In this document: one piece after another, positions 9,125 through 16,794 of the stretch
Numbering within the stretch: the first letter of the stretch is position 1
Layout: every line of letters starts with the position of its first letter
Assembly: GCF_025725685.1 (NCBI RefSeq)
Contig: NZ_CP107008.1
Location: 2,914,001-2,978,000, forward strand
Reading direction: 5' to 3'
DNA from: Halomonas sp. M4R1S46
Lineage (GTDB): Bacteria; Pseudomonadota; Gammaproteobacteria; Pseudomonadales; Halomonadaceae
DNA length: 64,000 bases
Notes under the pieces: generated by a model
The model's database searches: none
What the model saw: only the letters and a program-made list of their open reading frames with translations
What the model was told of the DNA's origin: nothing
Program-made: the position numbers and the translations under genes

Positions 9125-9680
9125 TGTTCACACTCCTTCGCATTGGCCGAGGACTCGACCATCGTCACGCTCGCCGTGTGGAGACGACGGTTCGGCCGAG
9201 CACGCCCTCGGGTGTCCGGCGCAAGGCCGAAGCGGGTATCAGGCTGATGAGACGATACGGGAACCTCCGTGCTCCCGGGCAGTATCCTCCAGAACCTCTC
9301 CAAGCTCAGTCAAGACCATGGTCGCCCGAAGCACCAGAGATCGACCGGAGAAGCGGGTTCCTGGTGCCCTGCGACTGCGGGGATCGGCCAAGGTTCGGCC
9401 GCGGGCGATGCCCCGGGCAATCGGAGACGTTTCCCCGAGGCAGAGCTGTCGCCCCATTACGACGCCCGGGAGGGACGCGCCACGCTGCCGAGCCCACCCC
9501 CATCGCCTCTCCCGCCCGGCGGCAACCCCCGACGACGGCATGGCGACAGCTCGCCTGCGACGTCACCGTAGAGCCCGGTCCCTCCAGGGATATCGATCGT
9601 CCTACTCGAATGTAGGAAGGACCCTACATTGCCCGGCGATGCCCTGGCCTAGGATGGAAGGCAACAGGGAGGCAACGCCG
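9125..9680. other. intergenic region between opgG and the DUF4124 gene
   Basis: About 550 bases with no convincing coding sequence; open frames here lack family features and ribosome sites. It should contain the opgG promoter on the reverse strand. Near its right end is a perfect 8-bp inverted repeat described separately. Confidence 0.5.
9609..9630. promoter_or_regulatory. perfect inverted repeat, candidate operator
   Basis: AATGTAGG (9609-9616), a 6-base spacer and CCTACATT (9623-9630) form a perfect dyad 51 bases upstream of a small open frame with a good ribosome site at 9681. The dyad size and spacing would suit a dimeric response regulator, but which one is unknown. Confidence 0.45.
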
Positions 9681-9788
9681 ATGGACGAGATCACGCTGAG
9701 GACGGACGCGATGCGCCGGCGGGGGCTGGCCTGCCGAGGCGGGGCCACGGGCCGGCCGGGCATCCCGACGGGACGGCGGCCGGCATGA
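9681..9788 (+). CDS. possible 35-residue leader peptide
   Basis: An ATG at 9681 preceded by GGGAGG (8-base spacing) opens a 35-codon frame beginning MDEITLRTDAMRRR. Its stop overlaps the ATG of the downstream DUF4124 gene as ATGA (9785-9788). The downstream gene has no evident ribosome site of its own, so the small frame may couple its translation. The peptide has no recognised family and may not be functional in itself. Confidence 0.35.
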   Translation: MDEITLRTDAMRRRGLACRGGATGRPGIPTGRRPA

Positions 9789-10267
9789 AGTGGCCATGGA
9801 TCGCGCTGGTGCTGGCCGGCTTGCCGCTGAGCGCACAGGGCCAGGTCTACCGCTGTGACGGCGACGGGGGCACCCGTTACCAGGCGTCCCCCTGCCCCCG
9901 GGGCGACAGGCTCCACGAGGATGACGCCATCACCACCTACCCGGCCCCGGACCTGTCGGCCTTCCCGAGCCTGCCAGGGGCCTCCCCACCGCCCGCCCGC
10001 TCGGAAGGACGCAGTACCCGGGACTATCTCTCGGCCCTGGACCGACGCAACGCCAAGGCCCGCGCCCATGGCAGGGGCCATCTGGTGGCGGGCATGTCGG
10101 AGAACCAGGCGCTCACCATCCTCGGCACGCCCGACAGCGTCGGGCGCGTCACCCATGCCGACGGCGAGGTCTGCAAGACGCTGCGCTGGGACGACCCGCC
10201 CTTCGTGGACGGCCGCCATCGCGCCACCCTCTGCGATGGCGAGGTGGTTCGCCACAGCCGCCACTGA
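9785..10267 (+). CDS. DUF4124-type exported protein
   Basis: A 160-residue protein with a short signal peptide (MKWPWIALVLAGLPLSAQGQ, cleavage probably after AQG). It is directly followed by VYRCDGDGGTRYQASPCPRGD, the DUF4124 signature of a YRC...GxxxYQxxPCP motif found in many small proteobacterial periplasmic proteins of unknown function. The C-terminal half (HLVAGMSENQALTILGTPDSV) resembles the SmpA/OmlA-like turn seen in related envelope proteins. It is probably periplasmic; the function is unknown. Its start overlaps the preceding small frame. Confidence 0.72.
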   Translation: MKWPWIALVLAGLPLSAQGQVYRCDGDGGTRYQASPCPRGDRLHEDDAITTYPAPDLSAFPSLPGASPPPARSEGRSTRDYLSALDRRNAKARAHGRGHLVAGMSENQALTILGTPDSVGRVTHADGEVCKTLRWDDPPFVDGRHRATLCDGEVVRHSRH

Positions 10268-10392
10268 CCGCGCGGGGTGTGCCGGACAACACCACCGGCC
10301 GCCTCTACCCGCGGGGCTCGCCTGCCCGCCACCCTCGCCGGGCTTGCGGCCCTCCCCGTTTCCGGCCGCCAGGCTCGCCTTGACAGCGTCAT

Positions 10393-10440
10393 GTTCCTTT
10401 TATAGAACGTTCCTTATATCGAACACGCTTCTTATCGAAC
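10393..10440. promoter_or_regulatory. three tandem operator-like repeats upstream of the XRE-cupin gene
   Basis: Two adjacent sites have the form GTTC-N8-GAAC (10393-10408 and 10409-10424). A third, degenerate site (CTTCTTATCGAAC) ends at 10440. They repeat with a 16-bp period, lie in an AT-rich patch and finish 17 bases before the start codon. Such arrays are typical autoregulatory operators of helix-turn-helix regulators. The bound protein is inferred to be the downstream XRE-cupin regulator. Confidence 0.6.
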
Positions 10441-10457
10441 GGCATGGAGCACTGACC

Positions 10458-10988
10458 ATGGACCGGCTCTCGCTCGGCACCCTGGGCCAGCACCTGCAGC
10501 GGCTGCGACAGGAGACGGGGCTGTCGCTGTCGCAGCTGGCCTCCGCCGCCGGCATCGCCAAGTCGAACCTGTCGCGCCTCGAGCAGGGCAACGGCAACCC
10601 GACGCTGGATACCATCTGGCGGCTGGCGGTGCAGCTGAACGTGCCCTTCGGCACCCTGGTGGCACCGATCAGCGTGCCGCTGGGCGAGGACGGGGTGCAG
10701 GTGCGGCTGATCGACCAGGGCAAGGAGACGCCCCAGGTGGACGCCTACTGGATGCGCTGCGCGCCCCACACCACCCGCCATGCCGAGGCGCACACCCCGG
10801 GTGCCCGGGAGTCGCTCACCCTGATCAGCGGCCAGCTGGAGGCGGGGCCGGAGGGCGAGACCCGACGGCTGCATGCCGGCGACACCCTGGCCTTCGCGGC
10901 CGACCGCCCGCACCTCTATCGCACCGGGGAGCGCTGGGCGACGCTGCTCCTCACCGTCATCTACGCCGAGGGAGATCCCAGCCCATGA
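10458..10988 (+). CDS. XRE-family regulator with C-terminal cupin domain
   Basis: A 176-residue protein. Residues about 7-62 are a helix-turn-helix of the XRE type (LSLSQLASAAGIAKSNLSRL, then EQGNGNPTLDTIWRLA). The C-terminal half is a small beta-barrel (cupin_2-like) with GETRRLHAGDTLAFAADRPH, which in this architecture senses a small ligand. The stop overlaps the ATG of azlC (ATGA at 10985-10988), so it is the first gene of a regulator-exporter operon. It probably represses itself and azlCD through the tandem sites just upstream. The ATG at 10458 was chosen because the HTH begins immediately after it. Confidence 0.85.
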   Translation: MDRLSLGTLGQHLQRLRQETGLSLSQLASAAGIAKSNLSRLEQGNGNPTLDTIWRLAVQLNVPFGTLVAPISVPLGEDGVQVRLIDQGKETPQVDAYWMRCAPHTTRHAEAHTPGARESLTLISGQLEAGPEGETRRLHAGDTLAFAADRPHLYRTGERWATLLLTVIYAEGDPSP

Positions 10989-11716
10989 CCCTGCAGGCCA
11001 GCTCATCGCTGCCTCGCCCCTGGCTGACGGGCGTGCGCGAGGCCATACCGCTGCTGGGCGGCTACGTGCCGGTGGCGATCTCCTTCGGCCTGGTCGCCAT
11101 CCAGGCGGGGTTCAGCACCTGGGAGGCGGTGATCATCTCGGTGCTGTTCTACGCTGGGGCGTCACAGTTCCTGTTCGTCGGCATGATCACCGGCGGCGCG
11201 CCCTTATGGCTGGTGGTCGTCATGACGCTGCTGATCAACCTGCGCCATGTGGTCTATGCCCCCAACCTGGCGCCCTGGCTGACCGCCAGCCGCTGGTGGC
11301 CCTGGCTGATGCACACCTTGACCGATCAGGTCTTCGCCCTGGCCCACCATCGCCTGCCGCAGCTCGCCGAGTCGGCGCGGCTCGGCTGGTTCAGCGGCGC
11401 TGCCCTGCTGGCCTGGGCGAGCTGGGTCGCCGGCACGGCCCTGGGGGCCATCGCCGGCGACTGGCTGATGGCGCGCTGGCCGCTGCTCGGCGAGATCCTG
11501 CCCTTCGCCCTGCCGGCGCTGTTCCTGGTGCTGGTGGCCCCACGCTTCACCTGCCGGCGCTGGAGCCTGGCGCTGGGGATCTGCATCGTGCTGGCCATGC
11601 TCTTCACCCTGGCCGGCGCCACCAACCTCGGTATCCCCCTCGCCGCCGTCGGCGGGGCGCTGTGCTTCTACCTGGTGAAATTCGCCCCCCGGACGACGGG
11701 AGGTCGCGATGAGTAG
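10985..11716 (+). CDS. azlC: AzlC family branched-chain amino acid exporter, large subunit
   Basis: A 243-residue membrane protein with GVREAIPLLGGYVPVAISFG near the N-terminus, FYAGASQFLFVGMI and LLINLRHVVYAPNLAPWL, which are the hallmark segments of AzlC/YgaZ. With AzlD it forms a two-component inner-membrane exporter of branched-chain amino acids or analogues. It overlaps the regulator upstream by 4 bases and azlD downstream by 8 bases, so all three are co-translated. The substrate is inferred from the family. Confidence 0.9.
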   Translation: MTLQASSSLPRPWLTGVREAIPLLGGYVPVAISFGLVAIQAGFSTWEAVIISVLFYAGASQFLFVGMITGGAPLWLVVVMTLLINLRHVVYAPNLAPWLTASRWWPWLMHTLTDQVFALAHHRLPQLAESARLGWFSGAALLAWASWVAGTALGAIAGDWLMARWPLLGEILPFALPALFLVLVAPRFTCRRWSLALGICIVLAMLFTLAGATNLGIPLAAVGGALCFYLVKFAPRTTGGRDE

Positions 11717-12047
11717 CGCCCTCTGGCTGGCCGTGCTGGCCGCGGCCCTCGGCACCCTGCTGATGCGCCTGGTTCCGCTGCTGTGGATGCGGCGGCGGCT
11801 CAGGAAGCTCGACGGCGAGCCGGGCGCGGACGCGATGCCCCAGTGGCTCGCCATCCTCGGCCCGATGATGGTGGCCGCCGTGCTCGGGGTCTCGCTGGTG
11901 CCGCGCCAGCCCGACGCCACCTCCTGGCTGGCCACGCTGATCGGCGTGCTGGCGACCCTGGCCGTCTGGCATCGCCTGCGCTCGCTCGGCTGGCCGGTCG
12001 TCGCCGGCGTGGCGACCTACGGCGCGGTGGTTATCCTGGCCGGCTAA
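11709..12047 (+). CDS. azlD: AzlD family exporter, small subunit
   Basis: A 112-residue protein with four hydrophobic segments: LWLAVLAAALGTLLMRLVPL, an ILGPMMVAAVLGVSL segment, LATLIGVLATLAVWH and VVAGVATYGAVVILAG. Size, topology and position directly after azlC identify it as the AzlD/YgaH partner. It is the last gene of the operon and converges with the transporter gene at 12103. Confidence 0.88.
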   Translation: MSSALWLAVLAAALGTLLMRLVPLLWMRRRLRKLDGEPGADAMPQWLAILGPMMVAAVLGVSLVPRQPDATSWLATLIGVLATLAVWHRLRSLGWPVVAGVATYGAVVILAG

Positions 12048-12102
12048 GCGTTCCGGCCGCTGTCGAGGTCGGCTTGAAGTCGCCGATCGCCGGGCCGCGA
12101 GA

Positions 12103-13725
12103 TCAGAACTGCAGCCCGAGCGCGACACCGCCGAGCATGTAGCAGAAGAGGGTGATCAAGGCGATCCCGATGACGTTGAGCACGACGCCACCGCGCGCCA
12201 TCTGGCCGATGGTGACCGCGCCGGTGCCGAAGACGATGGCGTTCGGCGGCGTGCCGACCGGCAGCATGAAGGCGCAGGTCGCGGCGAAGGCCGCCGGGAT
12301 CAGCAGCGTCATCGGATCGGCGCCGATGCCGACGGCGACGCCGCCGAGCACGGGGATGAAGGTCGCGGCCGTCGCCGTGTTGCTGGTCACCTCCGTGAGG
12401 AACAGCACGATCGTGACCACGGCGGCGACCAGCAGCACGATCGGCAGCACCTGCAGCCCGGTGATCTGCTCGCCGAACCAGCTGTCCAGGCCGGTGCCTG
12501 CGACCGCGCCGGCGAGACTCAGGCCACCGCCGAACAGCAGCAAGACGCCCCAGGGCAGCCCGTCCTCGGCATCCTGCCAGTTCAGCACCATCTCGCTCCG
12601 GCCTCGCGCGGGCAGGATGAACATCGCGATGCCGGCGGCGATGGCGATGGCGGTGTCGTTGAGCTCGCCCAGCGGCCCCAGCCGCTCACCCACCCACGGG
12701 ATATTAGCGAGCAGTCCTGGCACGACCCACAGGAACGCCGCCGAGCCGAAGACGATCATCACCATCTTCTCGCCCTGACTCAGCGGGCCGAGCTTGTGGA
12801 TCTCGCCGTCGATCATCTCCTTGCCACCGGGAATCTCCGCGACCTTGAACCGGTAGAGCACACGGGTCATCAGCACCCAGCCCACCAGGATGAAGGTAAG
12901 GCCCAGTGGCACGCCGAGCATCATCCACTCGAGGAAGCCGATGGTGCGGCCCAGCTCGTCGGCGGCGTAGCCGGCGACGATGGCATTCGGCGGGCTACCG
13001 AGCAGGGTACCGAGGCCGCCCATGCTCGCCGACCAGGCGATCGCCAGGAGCAGGCAGATACCGAACCGCTTGATGTTCTCATCAAAGATGAAATCGACGT
13101 GGCCGGCCCGGTGGTGATCGTGCGCATGGCCTGCGGGGTCATGGCCGGGGGAGACGGTTTCCGGGGATTCGCCGCTGCGCTCCGCCACCAGGCGCAGCAC
13201 GGAGAGCCCGATCGGCAGCATCATCAGCGTCGTGGCGGTGTTCGAGACCCACATCGACAGGAAACCCGTGGCGAGCATCATGCCAAGCACGATCCGCTCA
13301 GGCTCGACCCCGACCCGGGCCAGCGTCAGCAGCGCGATGCGACGATGGAGGTTCCACTTCTCCATGGCGATGGCGATCAGGAAGCCGCCGAGGAACAGGA
13401 ACACGATGGAGCTGGCGTAAGGCGCCGTGGCCTCGCCGACGGTCCGCTCGGTCAGCATCGGGATCAACACGATCGGCAGAAGAGACGTAGCCGAGAGCGG
13501 GATCGCCTCCGTCATCCACCAGATTGCCATCAGGGTGGCGATCGTCGCCACCCAGCGCGCGTCCGACGACAGCCCCTCGGCGAACCCCATGGCGAGCCAG
13601 ACCACCAGCGCCATGATCACCCCGAAGGCGCGCAGGCCCCAGGTCATCCTGGCGGATCGCCCGCCGGGCCCTGAGCCACCGGGCGAGTCCTCGTGTTCCC
13701 CTTGCTGGCGAGATTGTTCGACCAT
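12103..13725 (-). CDS. DASS (SLC13) family sodium-coupled anion transporter
   Basis: A 540-residue inner-membrane transporter with about 11-12 hydrophobic segments. Two SNT motifs define the DASS fold: SMWVSNTATTLMMLPIG in the first half and TEVTSNTATAATFIPVLGG in the second. GSPPNAIVAGYA and GTPPNAIVFGTG are the matching hairpin repeats. Members import dicarboxylates, citrate or sulfate with Na+; the exact substrate cannot be told. The cytosolic loop around residues 200-225 is histidine-rich (GHDPAGHAHDHHRAGH), which might bind metal. It is monocistronic. Confidence 0.88.
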   Translation of the reverse strand: MVEQSRQQGEHEDSPGGSGPGGRSARMTWGLRAFGVIMALVVWLAMGFAEGLSSDARWVATIATLMAIWWMTEAIPLSATSLLPIVLIPMLTERTVGEATAPYASSIVFLFLGGFLIAIAMEKWNLHRRIALLTLARVGVEPERIVLGMMLATGFLSMWVSNTATTLMMLPIGLSVLRLVAERSGESPETVSPGHDPAGHAHDHHRAGHVDFIFDENIKRFGICLLLAIAWSASMGGLGTLLGSPPNAIVAGYAADELGRTIGFLEWMMLGVPLGLTFILVGWVLMTRVLYRFKVAEIPGGKEMIDGEIHKLGPLSQGEKMVMIVFGSAAFLWVVPGLLANIPWVGERLGPLGELNDTAIAIAAGIAMFILPARGRSEMVLNWQDAEDGLPWGVLLLFGGGLSLAGAVAGTGLDSWFGEQITGLQVLPIVLLVAAVVTIVLFLTEVTSNTATAATFIPVLGGVAVGIGADPMTLLIPAAFAATCAFMLPVGTPPNAIVFGTGAVTIGQMARGGVVLNVIGIALITLFCYMLGGVALGLQF

Positions 13726-14260
13726 GAGCCGATCTCCGTCCGTTGTTCGAACTCATATTAGTTGACTACGTGGGCTACGGCGTAACGGCAGGGAAGCGGC
13801 GTTCACAGCGACAGGTACACAAGAACCACGCGCCTCTGACCCTGGCCGTCCCAGAGCGAGAGGGGCCTGGCGGTGGTGAATGGCATGGACGCCTGTCAAA
13901 GGGCTCCCGACAGCATCGCCGCCCTCACGGCGCCGGCGGATTCGCCATGGTGTGGTGGGTTCCTCGGCGTGGAGGCATCATGTCGACGACGAGGAGCCTC
14001 TGGCGCAGGAAGCGCGCCTGCTCCATGTGGGCATGCCCCGAGCGCGCCGAAGGCTGCTGGTCACGAGCAGTGGCAATAACGGGGTTGTCACCAGGCTTGG
14101 AGAAATGGCGCTGCTTGCCCCTTTGGCCAAAGCGACATTAATGGCTAATATCTAGTATAATCATCGGGTTATACCCACCCTCTATTCCAAAAGGGCCCAT
14201 TGCAACATCTAGACGTAGATGCCGTGTAGCCACTTCACAGCACGCCAAAGGGGGAAAGTC
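13726..14260. other. intergenic region upstream of the orphan HTH gene
   Basis: About 530 bases. Open frames exist on the forward strand, but they have atypical composition and no family feature I recognise. No toxin gene is visible beside the HigA-like gene. A TATAAT hexamer sits at 14156-14161 with GCGACA 18 bases upstream, a plausible promoter for the gene at 14261. Confidence 0.5.
14132..14161 (+). promoter_or_regulatory. promoter candidate for the orphan HTH gene
   Basis: GCGACA (14132-14137), an 18-base spacer and a perfect TATAAT (14156-14161), about 100 bases upstream of the start at 14261. Confidence 0.45.
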
Positions 14261-14578
14261 ATGACCATCGAAGAAGGCACCACCAACGTTTATGAAGACC
14301 TTGGCATACCCAATGCCGAGGAAATGCTCATCAAGGCCCGGCTCGCCGCCCAGATCGGCGAGATCATCAAGCGTCGCCGTCTGACTCAAAGCCGAGCCGC
14401 CGAGATCATGGGGTTGCCTCAGCCCAAGGTTTCCGCCTTGCTGCGGGGCCAGTTCCGGGGCATCAGCGAGGCCAAGATGCTGGAAGCTATCGCCGCCCTC
14501 GGCCGGGAGGTCCGTATCGTTATCGGCCCTTCCCGTCCTCGCTCCAAGCCAGGGCATGTCGAGCTGGAGATTGCCTGA
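14261..14578 (+). CDS. HigA-like XRE helix-turn-helix protein (orphan antitoxin-like)
   Basis: A 105-residue protein beginning MTIEEGTTNVYEDLGIPNAE, with LIKARLAAQIGEIIKRRRLTQ, then SRAAEIMGLPQPKVSALLRG and FRGISEAKMLEAIAALG. This is the HTH_37-type architecture that normally forms the antitoxin of HigB/RelE-type pairs. The start at 14261 is preceded by AAAGGGGGAAAG. The expected RelE-like partner, usually immediately upstream, is absent, so it is an orphan. It may act only as a repressor. It sits about 140 bases outside the left end of the genomic island. Confidence 0.78.
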   Translation: MTIEEGTTNVYEDLGIPNAEEMLIKARLAAQIGEIIKRRRLTQSRAAEIMGLPQPKVSALLRGQFRGISEAKMLEAIAALGREVRIVIGPSRPRSKPGHVELEIA

Positions 14579-14717
14579 CTGAGATTCAATGGTCTGCCGA
14601 CCACTTCACGGAAGCCGCCGGATTCGGCCCGAAAGTGGGGTGTGGACAGAGTGTAGGCAGTGCAGTGAACCGAAGGGGATTCCGGTGCAAGAAGGAAGGG
14701 AAGCCGTTGTTTCTATT

Positions 14718-14760
14718 GTGGGCCCAGCTGGACTCGAACCAGCGACCAAGGGATTATGAG
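14718..14760. repeat. attL-like tRNA 3' fragment
   Basis: Forty-three bases identical to the 3' half of the tRNA gene at 27250-27326, in the same orientation. The copy runs from the anticodon loop to the discriminator base and next nucleotide but lacks the rest of the CCA end and the whole 5' half. It is therefore a duplicated attachment core rather than a gene. Confidence 0.9.
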
Positions 14761-15161
14761 CTCGCTTTTAAAACAATAAGTTACTGAGATTCAAGGAAAA
14801 GAGACCGTAATCGAGCGAAAGGTACAGTTCTTTGGAATCAGTAGCTTAGCGAAAGTTGAGGATAGCATACGAAGCTGGTGTGTGTACCGCTGGTGTACCT
14901 CTGACGTAGCAAATCACTGGAGCCATAACTTTTCGTGGAAGAGCCCTCATTTTCTGCAGCGGCTAACTAGATATAACTCTGTGCGAAGAAATGATCATAC
15001 AAAATTATGAATATGGCTCAGCAATTGCCAAATGGCACAGACAATGGCACTCCAACACCCTCTTACGCGAGAAACAAAATCATGGTATACTGAAAAGTTT
15101 TAGGCAATGACGCACCTCATGTTGTAAACTTGATAGTATAAAGAAGTAGGCGGTCATAAAC
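14761..15161. other. AT-rich non-coding region at the island's left end
   Basis: About 400 bases without a convincing gene. It contains a promoter-like pair, TTACGC (15063-15068) and TATACT (15086-15091) with a 17-base spacer, 70 bases before the sce7726-family gene. The short repeats GGTGTGTGTACC and GGTGTACC near 14878-14900 could be recombinase arm sites, but this is only a guess. Confidence 0.4.
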
Positions 15162-15752
15162 ATGCGGAGAAAATTTTTGCAATCTACAGATGCCCTGATC
15201 AGAGGGGCATTGCATAAAAAAATATTGCAACATCAGCACAACTGCCCCCAGACCATAGTCCTGGATGAGCTGGGCCTTGCTCATGGGAAGAATAGAATAG
15301 ATATCGCTGTTATCAACGGCGATATACACGGCTATGAAATAAAAAGCTCGAAAGACAACCTTTCAAGGTTTACCTCTCAACTTGACCAGTATAGCAAAAG
15401 TCTCCAAAAGCTAACTATTGTGGCTGCCCAAAATCATATTGGCGAGATTTTAAACGTCTCGCCAGATTGGTGCGGAGTTATAAAAGTGGAAATAGGGCCT
15501 AGAGGAGGAGTAAAGTTCAAGACCATAAGACGGCCTTCTAAAAATCCAAGCGTAGATATGGTCGAACTAGCACATTTACTTTGGAAAAAAGAAGCCATAG
15601 AGCTTCTGCAGAAATACGGGATAAAAAGCAATCTAAACAACAAAACTAGGAAAGCACTGTATGAAGAAATAGCAAACCGTGCCAAGATGGAAGACTTAGT
15701 AGCTTGGATAAAAAATAAGTTCAATAAACGCGAAAAATGGAGAGCTGCTTAA
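15162..15752 (+). CDS. sce7726 family protein, PD-(D/E)XK nuclease-like
   Basis: A 196-residue basic protein matching the sce7726 family. The segment VLDELGLAHGKNRIDIAVIN, then GDIHGYEIKSSKDNL, supplies the PD-(D/E)XK arrangement: E36, D47 and the E59-I60-K61 triad. The C-terminus has LLWKKEAIELLQKYGIKS and ends REKWR, also seen in the family. It is a cytoplasmic, putative DNA-acting protein of unproven activity. Its 3' end overlaps the convergent beta-family gene by 32 bases, and such pairs recur in mobile islands as I recall. Low GC content marks it as acquired. Confidence 0.75.
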   Translation: MRRKFLQSTDALIRGALHKKILQHQHNCPQTIVLDELGLAHGKNRIDIAVINGDIHGYEIKSSKDNLSRFTSQLDQYSKSLQKLTIVAAQNHIGEILNVSPDWCGVIKVEIGPRGGVKFKTIRRPSKNPSVDMVELAHLLWKKEAIELLQKYGIKSNLNNKTRKALYEEIANRAKMEDLVAWIKNKFNKREKWRAA

Positions 15753-16794
15753 CAACAAATGTAATGTGGTGACTCACACCTACTCCTTTCCATGTTCCTT
15801 GGTTACCAGTACCTTCAATTTTATTTAAAGTGTCATATATCCTTTTATCTCCGTGAGAGAACGCTGGCCCACAATATTTCCCAGAGTTAACAATATAAGA
15901 ACAGTGATCAACCATTTGCTCCCTATCCTCTCTAAAGTTCTTACCTTTTGGTACCAGCCAAGTGCTATCTGTCGTATATACAATCTTTCCAGCAGGCTTT
16001 AGAAACCTCATATCCTGATCAATAAAATAAGGAGTTTCGATAGTATAATCCCCATACTCAGGAACTCTAATATCTTTTAGCTCACGAGCTAGTTCTTTAT
16101 AAAGTAGCCATTCGTGTCGGGTAGGCTCGCCTCCAGGCCGCCGAACGTTAGATAGTTTCAAAGAAGTTCCAGCGACAAAAAAAGTCCTGAACGCAACTAA
16201 GTCTGAGATATTCCTTATAGCACTTGACAACGCTTTAGCAAAAACATCATAGGGTTCAAAAGATTCTGGATCTTCAATATCAACAATCAAGTCAATATCG
16301 GAAACGGCAACGCCCAACCTTAACATGACTGACTTAATTAAAGAATCAACATTTTGAGACATAATATCATCAAGAGTGATACGTAATGCGACTCCTTTTC
16401 CATCAACAGAAACAATGCGCTTAATCTCGTTGACAAAGCTCATATCATGAGAAAGCCTAGTCACTGGGATAGCAGCACACCCCTCTTGCCTTAGCTCTTC
16501 AAAAATATAGCTTACAACTAAGCTCGCATTCTGCATCCGAGCAGAAAGAAGGCTATCATGGAGATCAATACAAGCCTTCCTGCCTCCCCACTTTTTGTGA
16601 AAGCGTTTTGCAAAAGGTTGAATATGCTCTTGTACTGTTTTCTTAGGGCGCTTCTCCTCAAAATCATATTCAACAGGTGGAACTACTATTAGTGGGAAGA
16701 CATGATCTTTAACAGACTTATGCAACCTAAGCAAGGCTTGGTACTCACCTTGTCGCCACTTAATTACCGGCATATACAGAAAAGGAACTTCCAT
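15721..16794 (-). CDS. beta family protein
   Basis: A 357-residue protein with the Beta_protein family pattern: YMPVIKWRQGEYQALLRL at the N-terminus, FPLIVVPPVEYDFE, IDLHDSLLSARM, a central DIDLIVDIEDPE, and the C-terminal signatures KPAGKIVYTTDSTWLVPKG and GTWKGVGVSHHIT. I recall the family name as coming from a phage P4-type beta gene within a gop-beta-cll anti-phage locus; that link is from memory. The biochemical role is unknown. The ATG at 16794 overlaps the preceding stop as TGATG and follows GGAGGAG, so it is third in an operon with the DUF6932 and XRE-ImmA genes. Confidence 0.72.
   Translation of the reverse strand: MEVPFLYMPVIKWRQGEYQALLRLHKSVKDHVFPLIVVPPVEYDFEEKRPKKTVQEHIQPFAKRFHKKWGGRKACIDLHDSLLSARMQNASLVVSYIFEELRQEGCAAIPVTRLSHDMSFVNEIKRIVSVDGKGVALRITLDDIMSQNVDSLIKSVMLRLGVAVSDIDLIVDIEDPESFEPYDVFAKALSSAIRNISDLVAFRTFFVAGTSLKLSNVRRPGGEPTRHEWLLYKELARELKDIRVPEYGDYTIETPYFIDQDMRFLKPAGKIVYTTDSTWLVPKGKNFREDREQMVDHCSYIVNSGKYCGPAFSHGDKRIYDTLNKIEGTGNQGTWKGVGVSHHITFVVKQLSIFRVY

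Noticed and set aside
13743..14160. Coding sequence on the forward strand
   Set aside because: Open frames exist but have no recognisable family, no supported start and overlapping alternatives of similar length, as expected by chance in GC-rich DNA.
14261..14578. Complete HigBA toxin-antitoxin pair
   Set aside because: No RelE/HigB-like gene could be found on either side, so only an orphan antitoxin-like gene is reported.
14718..14760. A second tRNA gene
   Set aside because: Only the 3' half of the tRNA is present; the acceptor 5' strand and D-arm are missing, so it cannot fold into a tRNA.
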